DNA of 63,864 bases from Oscillospiraceae bacterium. GTDB lineage: Bacteria; Bacillota; Clostridia; UMGS1810. The stretch lies in assembly GCA_015068975.1 (NCBI GenBank), contig SVJM01000010.1, positions 1 through 63,864 of the forward strand, written 5' to 3'. Below are positions 40,740 to 50,024 of the stretch, in pieces. The position numbers and the translations under genes were made by a program. Positions within the stretch are counted from its first letter, which is position 1, and each line of letters begins with the position of its first letter. The notes under the pieces were generated by a model, which saw nothing but the letters and a program-made list of their open reading frames with translations, did no database searches and was not told the origin of the DNA.

Positions 40740-41798
40740 ATGAGAATATATAACTATAAGGATAAGTGGGAGCAGTTTTTGACACCGGATATTGTGTCAG
40801 TGCTTACACAGATTCACGAATACAAAGGAAAACAAAATTTGTTTATCGAATCAAGTGCCGATGCACTTGCAGGACTTGTAGAAATAGCAAAAATACAGAG
40901 TACAGAAGCCTCTAATAAAATCGAAGGGATATATACGTCTGATGAAAGAATAAAAAAACTTGCACTGGATAAAACAAATCCAAAAAGCAGAGCCGAAGAA
41001 GAAATCGCAGGATACAGAGATGTCCTGAACAGAATTCACTCTGATCATGATAACATTCCCCTCAAGCCAAATATCATTTTGCAGCTTCACAGAGATCTGT
41101 ATAAATTTAATACTGTAACCTACGGTGGTCAATACAAAAATGTGGATAATGTAATTGCCGAGGAAGATGCAGATGGCAACAAATATATTCGATTTCAGCC
41201 TGTAGAAGCATGGGAAGTTCCTGATAATATGGAAAAGCTTTGTATGGCATATAACGAGGCTATCGCATTGGAAGCAATCAACCCGCTACTTGCAATCCCG
41301 ATGTTTGTACTGGATTTTTTGTGCATACATCCATTTAATGACGGAAACGGAAGAATGTCAAGACTTCTTACACTTCTACTGTTGTATCGCAGTGGTTATA
41401 TAGTTGGGAAATATATCAGTATTGAAAAAATGATTGAGACAACAAAGGACAGTTATTATGATGCTTTGCAAAAAAGTTCTTTTGGTTGGCATGAAAACAA
41501 TAATGACTATGCCCCATTTGTAAAGTATATGCTATCTCTTATTCTCACAGGCCACAGGGAGTTTGCATCAAGGGTGCAGATAATGATTGAAAGTAAGCTT
41601 TCAAAGCCTGAAAGAATCGCGAAAATAATTGAAAATACACTTGGTAAAATCACAAAACAAGATATCCTGGACAAATGTCCCGATATAAGCGAAACAACTG
41701 TTCAGAGAGCATTGGCAGATTTGTTGAAAAACCATAAAATTATCAAAATAAGCGGTGGAAGATATACTTCCTATACTTGGAACAGAGAGGACGAATAA
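40740..41798 (+). CDS. Fic-domain AMP transferase with C-terminal winged helix
   Basis: 352-residue Fic protein. The core motif is 'HPFNDGNGRMSRLL' (HPFX[D/E]GN[G/K]R), for AMP or other nucleotide transfer to hydroxyl groups. The N-terminal segment contains an inhibitory-helix-like [S/T]xxxE[G/N] motif ('SNKIEG'), typical of class II Fic proteins that are normally inactive. The last 60 residues look like a winged helix ('KITKQDILDKCPDISETTVQRAL'), suggesting DNA binding. I use the ATG at 40740, with AAAGGTG upstream, not the earlier TTG. It is the first gene of the type I restriction operon, three bases before hsdM. It is a candidate autoregulator acting at the two flanking palindromes. Confidence 0.88.
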   Translation: MRIYNYKDKWEQFLTPDIVSVLTQIHEYKGKQNLFIESSADALAGLVEIAKIQSTEASNKIEGIYTSDERIKKLALDKTNPKSRAEEEIAGYRDVLNRIHSDHDNIPLKPNIILQLHRDLYKFNTVTYGGQYKNVDNVIAEEDADGNKYIRFQPVEAWEVPDNMEKLCMAYNEAIALEAINPLLAIPMFVLDFLCIHPFNDGNGRMSRLLTLLLLYRSGYIVGKYISIEKMIETTKDSYYDALQKSSFGWHENNNDYAPFVKYMLSLILTGHREFASRVQIMIESKLSKPERIAKIIENTLGKITKQDILDKCPDISETTVQRALADLLKNHKIIKISGGRYTSYTWNREDE

Positions 41799-41801
41799 AT
41801 A

Positions 41802-43298
41802 ATGATTACAGGTGAACTTAAAAATAAAATAGACGGACTTTGGGACATATTTGCATCAGGGGGGCTTGTCAATCCCCTTGATGTAATTGAACAGATTACA
41901 TACCTTATGTTTATCCACGATCTTGACGACACTGACAACCTCCGCGCTAAAGAAAGTGCTATGCTGGGGCTGCCTCACAAGACTATATTTGCTGACAAGG
42001 TAAAAATCGGCGAGCGCACAATTGATGGAAATCAGTTGAAATGGTCTACATTCCGCGATTTCCCTGCAGGAAAAATGTATACTATTATGCAGGAATGGGT
42101 ATTTCCTTTTATTAAGAATTTGCACGCAGACAAAGATAGTGCATATTCAAAATATATGGACGATGCAATCTTTAAACTACCGACACCTCTTTTGCTTGAT
42201 AAGGTTGTAACAAGCCTCGATGATATTTATGAGCTGATGAGGAATTCTTCTGACAGCGATGTCAGAGGGGATGTATATGAGTATCTTTTAAACAAAATTG
42301 CACAGTCAGGCTTAAATGGTCAGTTCAGAACTCCAAGACATATTATCAAAATGATGGTTGCTATGATGCAGCCGAAACCTGACGATGTTATCTGTGACCC
42401 TGCTTGCGGTACAAGTGGATTTTTGGTGTCTGCCGGCGAATACTTAAAAGATAATTACAAGGAAGAAATTTTCTTTAATAAACAGAAAAAAGACCATTAT
42501 ATGAATTCTATGTTCTACGGCTACGATATGGACCGAACTATGCTCCGTATCGGTGCCATGAATATGATGACACATGGTATTGACAGTCCATTCATTGAGT
42601 ATCGTGACAGTTTGTCAGACCAAAATCCAGACAGAGATAAGTATTCCCTTGTTTTAGCGAATCCACCATTCAAAGGTAGTCTTGACTATGATATTGTGTC
42701 TGCCGATTTGCTTAAGATGTGTAAGACTAAGAAAACAGAGCTTTTATTCCTTGCTCTGTTCCTTCGTATGCTCAAAATCGGTGGCAGATGTGCCTGCATC
42801 GTTCCTGATGGTGTGCTCTTCGGCTCATCAACTGCACATAAAGCAATTCGAAAAGAAATTATAGAGAATAATAGATTGGAAGCTGTTGTTTCCATGCCTT
42901 CTGGTGTTTTCAAGCCTTATGCAGGAGTTTCTACTGCTATACTTATATTCACAAAAACAGGTCATGGCGGAACGGACAAGGTGTGGTTTTACGATATGAA
43001 AGCAGACGGGTTCAGTCTCGATGATAAGAGAACACCAGTAGCTGAAAATGATATTCCCGATATCATTGAAAAATTCCATAATCTCGACAAAGAAACTGAC
43101 AGAGCAAAAACAGAACAGAGCTTTTTTGTGGACAAGCAGGACATAGTAAATAATGACTATGACCTATCTATCAATAAATATAAAGAAACAGAATATGTGC
43201 CTGTGGAATATCCTTCAACAGCTGAAATTATGGCAGACCTCCATGAACTTGAAATGGAGATAACCAAAGGATTGGCAGAATTGGAGGAAATGCTGTGA
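41802..43298 (+). CDS. hsdM: Type I restriction-modification N6-adenine methyltransferase subunit
   Basis: 498-residue modification subunit. It has the N-terminal helical HsdM-N domain ('LVNPLDVIEQITYLMFIHDL'), SAM motif I 'DPACGTSGFLVS' (about 199-210) and catalytic 'LANPPF' (287-290 NPPF). 'GRCACIVPDGVLFGSS' follows as usual. With HsdS it methylates adenine in a bipartite target. It lies three bases after fic and its stop overlaps the start of hsdS. GAATAAATA is the only upstream signal; translation is probably coupled to fic. Confidence 0.96.
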   Translation: MITGELKNKIDGLWDIFASGGLVNPLDVIEQITYLMFIHDLDDTDNLRAKESAMLGLPHKTIFADKVKIGERTIDGNQLKWSTFRDFPAGKMYTIMQEWVFPFIKNLHADKDSAYSKYMDDAIFKLPTPLLLDKVVTSLDDIYELMRNSSDSDVRGDVYEYLLNKIAQSGLNGQFRTPRHIIKMMVAMMQPKPDDVICDPACGTSGFLVSAGEYLKDNYKEEIFFNKQKKDHYMNSMFYGYDMDRTMLRIGAMNMMTHGIDSPFIEYRDSLSDQNPDRDKYSLVLANPPFKGSLDYDIVSADLLKMCKTKKTELLFLALFLRMLKIGGRCACIVPDGVLFGSSTAHKAIRKEIIENNRLEAVVSMPSGVFKPYAGVSTAILIFTKTGHGGTDKVWFYDMKADGFSLDDKRTPVAENDIPDIIEKFHNLDKETDRAKTEQSFFVDKQDIVNNDYDLSINKYKETEYVPVEYPSTAEIMADLHELEMEITKGLAELEEML

Positions 43299-44458
43299 TG
43301 GCTATTGAATATCTGAAAATATGTGATTTTACAGAGGTAATAACAGGCGGTACTCCTAGTACAAAAAAATCAGAATATTGGGGTGGAACTATACCTTGGC
43401 TTCCATCAGGCGTTTGCCAAAATTGTAGTGTTTTTGATGCAAAAACATTCATAACGCAAGAAGGGTTGGATAATTCCGCAGCAAAAATGATTCCAATCAA
43501 TTCTGTGTTAATTGCATTGACTGGCGCAACTGCTGGTAAGGTAGCATATTTACAAATGGAAGCAACAGCGAATCAATCCATTTCCGCAATAGTTCCTAGT
43601 GAGAAACACATTCCTAAATACTTATTCTATTATCTGCTATACCGACGTGATAAAACTTTATCTGATTGCTACGGGGGTGCGCAAAAACATATATCTCAAG
43701 AGTATGTGAAAAATATTATCGTTCCTCTCCCTTCATTAGAAAAGCAGACGCGTATTGCTTGTGAATTGGACTATACAAATGAATTGATTGACAAACGAAA
43801 AGAACAACTGAGAAAATTAGATGAGCTTGTCAAAGCACGATTTGTTGAACTGTTTGGTGACCCAGAAAAAAACACACTTGGTTGGAAAGAGCAACCTTTG
43901 TCAAAACATTTGAATGTTATTGGTGGTTATGCTTTTAAAAGTGAGAAATTTTCCGAAGAAGGTATTCCAGTTTTAAGAATTGGAAACATCAACTCTGGAT
44001 TTTTCAAACCTGTTAATCTGGTTTTTTGGGAAGATGATGATGCATTAAGCAGATATAAAATGTATCCAGGGGATTTGGTTATGTCGCTTACTGGAACAGT
44101 TGGAAAAGATGACTACGGTAATGTTTGCATACTTGGGAACGACTATACCGAGTATTATCTAAATCAACGAAATGCAAAACTTGAATTGAAAGATACAATG
44201 AACAAATATTATCTGTCTATGTTATTGAAGTTTGAACCTGTGAAAAAGAAATTAACAGGTATTAGCAGAGGGGTGCGACAGGCCAATATTTCCAACAAAG
44301 ATATTTTAAACCTGTCAGTTCCTATTCCGCCAATCGAACTTCAAAATCAGTTCGCCAATTTTGTTGAACAGACCGGCAAATCAAAATTGGAAGTGCAAAA
44401 AAGTCTTGAAAAACTGGAACTTCTTAAAAAAGCACTAATGCAAAAATATTTTGGGTAA
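43295..44458 (+). CDS. hsdS: Type I restriction-modification specificity subunit
   Basis: 387-residue specificity subunit with two target-recognition domains, about 1-150 ('GGTPSTKKSEYWGGTIPWLPSG') and 195-350 ('GGYAFKSEKFSEEGIPVLRIGNIN'). Each is followed by a conserved helix ('LPSLEKQTRIACELDYTNELIDKRKEQLRKLDEL' type and 'IPPIELQNQFANFVEQ'). It sets the DNA sequence recognised by the complex. The start is GTG at 43295 or ATG at 43298, both after GGAGGAAA. It overlaps hsdM, so the two are coupled. The two halves are intact; no inversion repeats or second hsdS copy are visible. Confidence 0.94.
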   Translation: MMAIEYLKICDFTEVITGGTPSTKKSEYWGGTIPWLPSGVCQNCSVFDAKTFITQEGLDNSAAKMIPINSVLIALTGATAGKVAYLQMEATANQSISAIVPSEKHIPKYLFYYLLYRRDKTLSDCYGGAQKHISQEYVKNIIVPLPSLEKQTRIACELDYTNELIDKRKEQLRKLDELVKARFVELFGDPEKNTLGWKEQPLSKHLNVIGGYAFKSEKFSEEGIPVLRIGNINSGFFKPVNLVFWEDDDALSRYKMYPGDLVMSLTGTVGKDDYGNVCILGNDYTEYYLNQRNAKLELKDTMNKYYLSMLLKFEPVKKKLTGISRGVRQANISNKDILNLSVPIPPIELQNQFANFVEQTGKSKLEVQKSLEKLELLKKALMQKYFG

Positions 44459-44487
44459 TCCTAAATTACATGATAAGGAGGCATTTT

Positions 44488-45423
44488 ATGAATAAATTAA
44501 GTTATTACGTCAAAAACGGAAATTTTAGCAATGATTCGGATAAAATTGTTTATCACGGGAAAGAAGTTGAATATACTGACCCAATATCAAAAGAAAAAAC
44601 ACTATTTCCTGAAACAGGTATGATTTTATTTCCCGGAAACTTTAAAGAAGGAAAAATTTCCTTTAATGTTACGATGAATAATGTTGATACAAGGTCGCGA
44701 GTGGGCGCCATTTTTGATTACAAAAATATGGACGGCTGCGAAAACTACTACCAAGTAGCAATAAGAAATGATTGGTGCGCCTATTCGTTAGACTATTGGG
44801 ATGGAAAAACTTGGAGCAACAAAATAGCGGGCGGTTCTCCGGAAACTATTAACAAATCAAAGAAATACAATATTAAAATTGAACAACAAGGTAATATAAT
44901 TCGTTTTTTTGTTGACGATGTTCTATTATATACATATACAAACATAATAAACACATCCGGCTTAATAGGAATATTTTTAGCAAATGCTTATGAGACAACG
45001 ATTACAGATATAAATATTCAGAAAAAATCACCTAAAGTTTTTGCAATTATGAAATTTGAAAAAGACTTTGATGAACTATATAACGAAGTAATATCCCCTA
45101 AATTCAAAGATTATGGATATGAAACTATTAGAGCGGATGAATGTTATACATCCACCCCTATAATCAACGATATTGTAAAAGAAATAAATGATGCTTCAGT
45201 TATTATCGCAGACATAACTATGGATAATCCTAATGTTTTTTATGAACTAGGTTATAGTCACGCTTTAGGTAAAACTACTATATTGCTTGCTGATATAAAC
45301 AAACGAGATAAGCTTCCCTTTGATATAAGTGGTTTTAGAACAATTTTTTATGAAAATTCGATAGGTGGAAAAAAGGAAATCGAAAAAACATTGAGCAAAT
45401 ACATAGAAAACATCAATCGATAA
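44488..45423 (+). CDS. LamG-like / nucleoside deoxyribosyltransferase-like fusion inside the RM operon
   Basis: 311-residue protein with two parts. Residues about 1-178 form a beta-rich concanavalin/LamG-like domain ('GKISFNVTMNNVDTRSRVGAIFDYK', 'NYYQVAIRNDWCAYSLDYWDG'). Residues about 183-311 resemble the Rossmann-like nucleoside 2-deoxyribosyltransferase group, which is close to TIR-like NAD hydrolases ('VFAIMKFEKDFDELYNEVI', 'ASVIIADITMDNPNVFYELGYSHALGKTT'). The Glu of 'FYELG' occupies the usual catalytic position. It lies between hsdS and hsdR, 17 bp before hsdR. The ATG at 44488 follows AAGGAGG; the ATG at 44470 overlaps that site. A nucleotide- or NAD-consuming defence effector is inferred. 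Confidence 0.75.
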   Translation: MNKLSYYVKNGNFSNDSDKIVYHGKEVEYTDPISKEKTLFPETGMILFPGNFKEGKISFNVTMNNVDTRSRVGAIFDYKNMDGCENYYQVAIRNDWCAYSLDYWDGKTWSNKIAGGSPETINKSKKYNIKIEQQGNIIRFFVDDVLLYTYTNIINTSGLIGIFLANAYETTITDINIQKKSPKVFAIMKFEKDFDELYNEVISPKFKDYGYETIRADECYTSTPIINDIVKEINDASVIIADITMDNPNVFYELGYSHALGKTTILLADINKRDKLPFDISGFRTIFYENSIGGKKEIEKTLSKYIENINR

Positions 45424-45440
45424 AGCAAGGAGTAACCACC

Positions 45441-48400
45441 ATGACAAACTTTGATTTCTTAAAATCCGATCCGCAATTTGCCACATTTGCAGATGTGGCT
45501 ATTTCTGCTGAAAAGATTTTGAACATTGATGCATCTGCGTCTGTTATCAATTGCCGTAGAGCAATGGAGTTTGCTGTAAAATGGATGTATTCCGTTGATA
45601 AGGATTTGGAAATGCCCTACGACACTACTCTTATTACTCTGATGAGTAGTGAAGAATTTCGTGATGTTGTAGGTAATGACATATACAGAAGAATGGACTT
45701 CATCCGCAAAGCAGGCAACATTGCAGCTCATAGCGGAAAGAAAATTTCTATGGAGCAGGCAAAGCTTTGCATTGAAAACCTCTACTATTTCCTTGACTAT
45801 GTAGCATATTGCTATGGCAAGGACTATAAGGAAGGTCAGTTTGATGCAAGTCTTATGGAGCTTACTACAGAAGAAGCATTATCTTTTGTTACTGACAAAA
45901 CTATTGACCTAGAAAGTCTGATAGAAGAAAATCAGGCATTAAAAGATGAACTTACTGCCAGACGTGCTGAACAACAGCAGACTTATGTTCCAAAGCCTCT
46001 TGATTTGTCCGAATTTAAGACAAGAAAGATATACATAGATACTATGCTTCAAGAGGCAGGATGGGTAGAAAATAACACCTGGAAAAACGAAGTGGAACTT
46101 CCGGGCATGCCTAACAAATCTGAAGTAGGTTTTGCTGATTATGTATTATATGACGATACACATAAGCCGCTTGCAGTTATTGAAGCAAAGAAAACCTGTA
46201 AAGATGTGGCAATTGGCAGACAGCAGGCAAAGCTTTATGCAGATATTTTAGAAAAGCAGTATGGCAGAAGACCTGTGGTATTCTTAACTAATGGCTTTGA
46301 AACAAGAATTGATGACGGTCAGTATCCCGAAAGAAAAGTTGCAACCATTTACTCAAAACGTGATTTGGAAAAGATGTTCAACCTTCGCAAAATGAGGACA
46401 AGCCTTAAAAATGTGATGGTTGACAAGAATATCGCAGGAAGATACTATCAGGAAGGCGCTATCAAAGCAGTTTGCGATGCATTTGATATCAAAAATCGCA
46501 GAAAAGCGCTCCTTGTTATGGCAACAGGCTCGGGTAAAACAAGAACTGTTATTGCACTTTGCAAAGTGCTTTTAGAACACGGCTGGGTCAAAAACATTCT
46601 GTTTTTGGCAGACAGAACATCTCTTGTGACTCAGGCTAAACGTTCTTTTGTAAATCTATTGCCTGATTTATCTGTTACTAACCTTTGTGAAGAAAAAGAT
46701 AACTTTGCAGCACATTGCGTATTTTCCACTTATCAGACCATGTATAATTGTATAGACGAAGTAAAAGACGATGATGGAAAGCTTTTCACAAGCGGTCATT
46801 TTGATCTTTTAATATGCGATGAAGCGCATCGTTCGATTTATAATAAGTACAGAGATATCTTTAACTATTTTGATGCTCCACTTGTTGGTCTTACTGCTAC
46901 TCCTAAGGATGAAATTGACAAAAACACCTATGAAATTTTTGAACTTGAAAGTGGTGTACCTACCTATGGCTATGAACTTGCTCAGGCTGTAAAAGACGGT
47001 TATTTAGTAGATTATATGTCGGTAGAATCAAAGCTTAAATTTATTGAACAGGGCATTACCTACGAAGATCTGACCGATGAAGAAAAAGAAGAATATGAGA
47101 GTATGTTTGAGGATGAACATGGTGATATCCCTGATAAAATCAGTTCCACGGCACTAAACGAGTGGGTATTCAATCATGACACCATCCGGCAGGTGCTTCA
47201 CATCCTTATGACTGACGGGCTGAAAATTGATTATGGTCAGATACTCGGCAAAACAATTGTATTTGCGAAAAATCACAAGCATGCCGAGAAAATTTATGAG
47301 ATTTTCAATTCTGAATATCCACACTTAAATGGTTTTGCAAAGGTGATTGACAACAAAATCAACTATGCACAGAGCCTGATTGATGAATTTTCAGATCCGA
47401 AAAAGTTGCCACAGATTGCGATTTCCGTTGATATGCTTGATACAGGCATTGATGTACCGGAAGTATTAAATCTTGTATTCTTCAAGAAGGTTATGAGTAA
47501 GGCAAAATTCTGGCAGATGATTGGCAGAGGCACTCGTCTTTGTCCGGGACTTCTGGATGGAGAAGACAAAAATAAATTCTACATTTTTGATTTTTGCGGA
47601 AACTTTGAGTTCTTTAGAATGAATCCGGGAAAACCTACAGCGAATCAGATGGCACTGCAGGGGACGATATTTAACTTAAAATCACAGATCATCTTCAAAC
47701 TTCAGGATATTGCTTATCAGACAGAAGATTTAATTGCTTTTCGTAAGAGCTTGGTCACTGAAATGGTAACAAAGGTTCGTGAACTTAACAAAGAAAATTT
47801 CGCAGTAAAGCAGCATCTTAAGTATGTGGAGCTTTATGCTAATGAAGAGAATTATGCATCCCTTACATATGAAGATACACTTACTATCAAGGAAGAACTT
47901 GCACCTCTTATCATACCTGATGAGGATGAGGCAAGTGCTGTACGTTTTGATGCACTTATGTATGGAATTGAACTTGCATATCTTATCGGTAAAAAGTATA
48001 ACAGAGCTCGCAGTGAGCTTTATAAAAAAATTGATGCCGTTGCGAGCGTTGCTAATATACCTGAAATAACGGCAAAGTCGGAACTTATCGACAAAATACT
48101 TCACACAGATTATATTGATAATTGCGGAATCAACGACTTTGAACATATCCGCGAATCACTCCGCAATCTGATGAAGTACATTCCGCGCACGCGTATTGAT
48201 GTTGACGTTGATATTAGTGATGATATCCTTTCCACCGAGTGGAAAGAGTCCGAACTTGAAAGCGATGACCTTAAAAATTACAGAGCAAAAGCGGAATATT
48301 ATATACGACAGCATCAGGATAAAAGTGCGATTGCAAAGTTGAAAGGCAATGTACCACTCACTGAAGATGATGTTACAGAACTTGAAAAGATTCTCTGGAA

Positions 48401-48731
48401 TGAAGTCGGAACGAAAGAAGAATATACTGCTGAATACGGAGAGAAACCACTTGGCGAGTTTGTCCGTGAAATCGTAGGTCTTGATATGAATGCGGCAAAA
48501 GAGGCTTTTGCAGAATTCTTGGGCAATGCAGACTTGGATAACAGACAGATATATTTTGTTAATCAGATCGTTGAATATATTGTTCACAATGGAATGATGA
48601 AGGATTTATCTGTGCTGCAGGATTCTCCATTTACGGACAGAGGAAGTGTTGTAGAAATATTTACAGATTTGTCTCTATGGACACGCATACGTAAGGTCAT
48701 TGATAATATAAATTCAAATGCCGCAGCATAA
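45441..48731 (+). CDS. hsdR: Type I restriction endonuclease / translocase subunit
   Basis: 1096-residue restriction subunit. A DUF4145 HEPN-like domain (about 1-130, with 'RKAGNIAAH' at 89-97) precedes the PD-(D/E)xK nuclease 'GFADYVLYDD...AVIEAKKT' (Asp233, Glu248, Lys250). The SF2 helicase follows, with Walker A 'ATGSGKT' (361-367), 'CDEAHRS' (459-465) and motif VI-like 'QMIGRGTRLCPG'. The C-terminal helical part (about 800-1096) binds the methylase core. It translocates and cuts unmodified DNA. It is intact and follows the deoxyribosyltransferase-like gene, with AAGGAG upstream. Confidence 0.96.
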   Translation: MTNFDFLKSDPQFATFADVAISAEKILNIDASASVINCRRAMEFAVKWMYSVDKDLEMPYDTTLITLMSSEEFRDVVGNDIYRRMDFIRKAGNIAAHSGKKISMEQAKLCIENLYYFLDYVAYCYGKDYKEGQFDASLMELTTEEALSFVTDKTIDLESLIEENQALKDELTARRAEQQQTYVPKPLDLSEFKTRKIYIDTMLQEAGWVENNTWKNEVELPGMPNKSEVGFADYVLYDDTHKPLAVIEAKKTCKDVAIGRQQAKLYADILEKQYGRRPVVFLTNGFETRIDDGQYPERKVATIYSKRDLEKMFNLRKMRTSLKNVMVDKNIAGRYYQEGAIKAVCDAFDIKNRRKALLVMATGSGKTRTVIALCKVLLEHGWVKNILFLADRTSLVTQAKRSFVNLLPDLSVTNLCEEKDNFAAHCVFSTYQTMYNCIDEVKDDDGKLFTSGHFDLLICDEAHRSIYNKYRDIFNYFDAPLVGLTATPKDEIDKNTYEIFELESGVPTYGYELAQAVKDGYLVDYMSVESKLKFIEQGITYEDLTDEEKEEYESMFEDEHGDIPDKISSTALNEWVFNHDTIRQVLHILMTDGLKIDYGQILGKTIVFAKNHKHAEKIYEIFNSEYPHLNGFAKVIDNKINYAQSLIDEFSDPKKLPQIAISVDMLDTGIDVPEVLNLVFFKKVMSKAKFWQMIGRGTRLCPGLLDGEDKNKFYIFDFCGNFEFFRMNPGKPTANQMALQGTIFNLKSQIIFKLQDIAYQTEDLIAFRKSLVTEMVTKVRELNKENFAVKQHLKYVELYANEENYASLTYEDTLTIKEELAPLIIPDEDEASAVRFDALMYGIELAYLIGKKYNRARSELYKKIDAVASVANIPEITAKSELIDKILHTDYIDNCGINDFEHIRESLRNLMKYIPRTRIDVDVDISDDILSTEWKESELESDDLKNYRAKAEYYIRQHQDKSAIAKLKGNVPLTEDDVTELEKILWNEVGTKEEYTAEYGEKPLGEFVREIVGLDMNAAKEAFAEFLGNADLDNRQIYFVNQIVEYIVHNGMMKDLSVLQDSPFTDRGSVVEIFTDLSLWTRIRKVIDNINSNAAA

Positions 48732-48756
48732 AAATTAAAAGAAAAGGATGATAAAT

Positions 48757-49422
48757 ATGAAAGCTATATCTGTTCAAAACCCATGGGCACATTTTATTTC
48801 TACAGGAGAGAAAACTATCGAAGTTCGTTCCTGGAATACAGAACATCGTGGAGATTTACTTATATGCAGTAGTTCCTCGCCAAAAATTCCGGGTATGATT
48901 TCGGGACATGCAGTCTGCATTGTTTCGTTGGATGATGTTACACCTTTTAGAAGAAAACACCTTGAAGCGGCTTGTATGGATGAAATGCCTGAACCGAATT
49001 CATACGCCTGGCATTTTTCAAACCTCAGACTGATAAAGCCATTTCCTGTCAAAGGCAAACTGAATTTCTACAATGTTGAAGATGAAAAAATAGAATTCTT
49101 TGTGGGTGAAAATGGCGAACTGACAGATGAAGAAATAGATGGTATCTTCACAGATTACTATCTTCCACTATCCTACAAATTCAATGAAATCGGAATTTAT
49201 TTTAAGGATAAAAACGACAATACTATTGTTCGTTGGAGAGTAGGTCAGGACCCTTTGGAATACTATTCTGCCAAAACAAACAAATGGCAACTTACAGAAG
49301 AAGGTTCTGATTATGAACTATCATTCTACGAAGGAACTGTAGACTGTCTGGAAGAAATATCTCACTCTGCTGCACACAAAATCCTTGATTCATATGGTTG
49401 TCCCAAGCCATATGATGAATAA
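48757..49422 (+). CDS. ASCH-domain protein
   Basis: 221-residue protein. Residues 1-110 form an ASCH domain ('MKAISVQNPWAHFISTGEKT', 'IEVRSWNTEHRGDLLICSS', 'YAWHFSNLRLIKPFPVKG'). ASCH is a PUA-like fold that binds RNA or modified nucleotides; one member is an RNA/nucleoside amidohydrolase. The remaining half is unassigned. I place the start at the ATG at 48757, eight bases after AAAGGA. It lies 25 bp after hsdR, in the same direction and with no terminator, so it is probably co-transcribed with the restriction genes. Its link to defence is suggested only by location. Confidence 0.85.
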   Translation: MKAISVQNPWAHFISTGEKTIEVRSWNTEHRGDLLICSSSSPKIPGMISGHAVCIVSLDDVTPFRRKHLEAACMDEMPEPNSYAWHFSNLRLIKPFPVKGKLNFYNVEDEKIEFFVGENGELTDEEIDGIFTDYYLPLSYKFNEIGIYFKDKNDNTIVRWRVGQDPLEYYSAKTNKWQLTEEGSDYELSFYEGTVDCLEEISHSAAHKILDSYGCPKPYDE

Positions 49423-49439
49423 TCATCAGGAGGTATACT

Positions 49440-49676
49440 ATGAGTAAAACATCAAATAATAATCAACAATTATATTCTCATAATCCGGAAGTAATAAAAA
49501 GGATTGAAGCATTGGAAGAAAAGTACAAAGATGACACCGATGCATTGGAAATCATCGAAAGAAGAAAAACAGATATCGCATATATTGAATCACGCATTTG
49601 TGATGGAGACTATACCGGACAAACCCCTATTCAGCTTATTATGAGTCTTGAGAGACACTTGCTCGACTGGCACTGA
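49440..49676 (+). CDS. Small hypothetical protein at the end of the defence operon
   Basis: 78-residue, highly charged, probably all-helical protein ('IKRIEALEEKYKDDTDALEIIERRK'). It has no signal peptide and no recognised domain. AGGAGGTATACT gives a strong ribosome site, and the gene begins 17 bp after the ASCH gene, so it is very likely real and co-transcribed. Its role is unknown. Such tiny helical proteins at the ends of restriction operons can be controllers or phage-inhibitor sensors, but nothing here supports a specific choice. Confidence 0.7.
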   Translation: MSKTSNNNQQLYSHNPEVIKRIEALEEKYKDDTDALEIIERRKTDIAYIESRICDGDYTGQTPIQLIMSLERHLLDWH

Positions 49677-49709
49677 TTAACCAATCTCACTTTCCAAACA
49701 TAAATCCCC

Positions 49710-49752
49710 CACCCCATACATATCATTTATTAAAATGATAAAGTTTGGGGTG
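49710..49752. promoter_or_regulatory. Hairpin covering the spoIIID ribosome site, with SigE-like -10 in its left arm
   Basis: CACCCCA (49710-49716) pairs with TGGGGTG (49746-49752), and TATCATTT (49721-49728) with AAATGATA (49733-49740). GGGGTG is the ribosome site of spoIIID. CATACATAT (49715-49723) fits a SigE-type -10 sequence. A transcript from that promoter would start near 49730 and lack the left arm, leaving the ribosome site free. Confidence 0.5.
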
Positions 49753-49760
49753 AATGTATT

Positions 49761-50009
49761 TTGAAGGATTACATATCGGAGAGAGTTATCACTCTGGCAG
49801 AATACATAATAGATAATAAATCCACTGTACGTGCCACAGCAAAAAAATTTGGCATAAGTAAATCCACAGTTCACAAGGATATTTCAGAAAGACTTAAAAA
49901 AATCAACCCTGCCCTGTTTGCGGATGCAAGACATATCCTTGACGAAAACAAGGCAGAAAGGCACATCCGTGGTGGAATGGCAACAAGAAACAAATATCTC
50001 AATATATAA
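49761..50009 (+). CDS. spoIIID: Sporulation transcription factor SpoIIID
   Basis: 82-residue DNA-binding protein with the SpoIIID pattern: 'MKDYISERVITLAEYIIDNK', helix-turn-helix 'TVRATAKKFGISKSTVHKDI', then 'RLKKINPALFADARHIL' and the basic tail 'RHIRGGMATRNKY'. SpoIIID acts in the mother cell, switching SigE-dependent genes on or off. The start codon is TTG at 49761, eight bases after GGGGTG. The ribosome site is paired in a hairpin when transcription comes from upstream. A long hairpin at 50025-50070 follows. Confidence 0.96.
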   Translation: MKDYISERVITLAEYIIDNKSTVRATAKKFGISKSTVHKDISERLKKINPALFADARHILDENKAERHIRGGMATRNKYLNI

Positions 50010-50024
50010 TCATACACTCTATCG

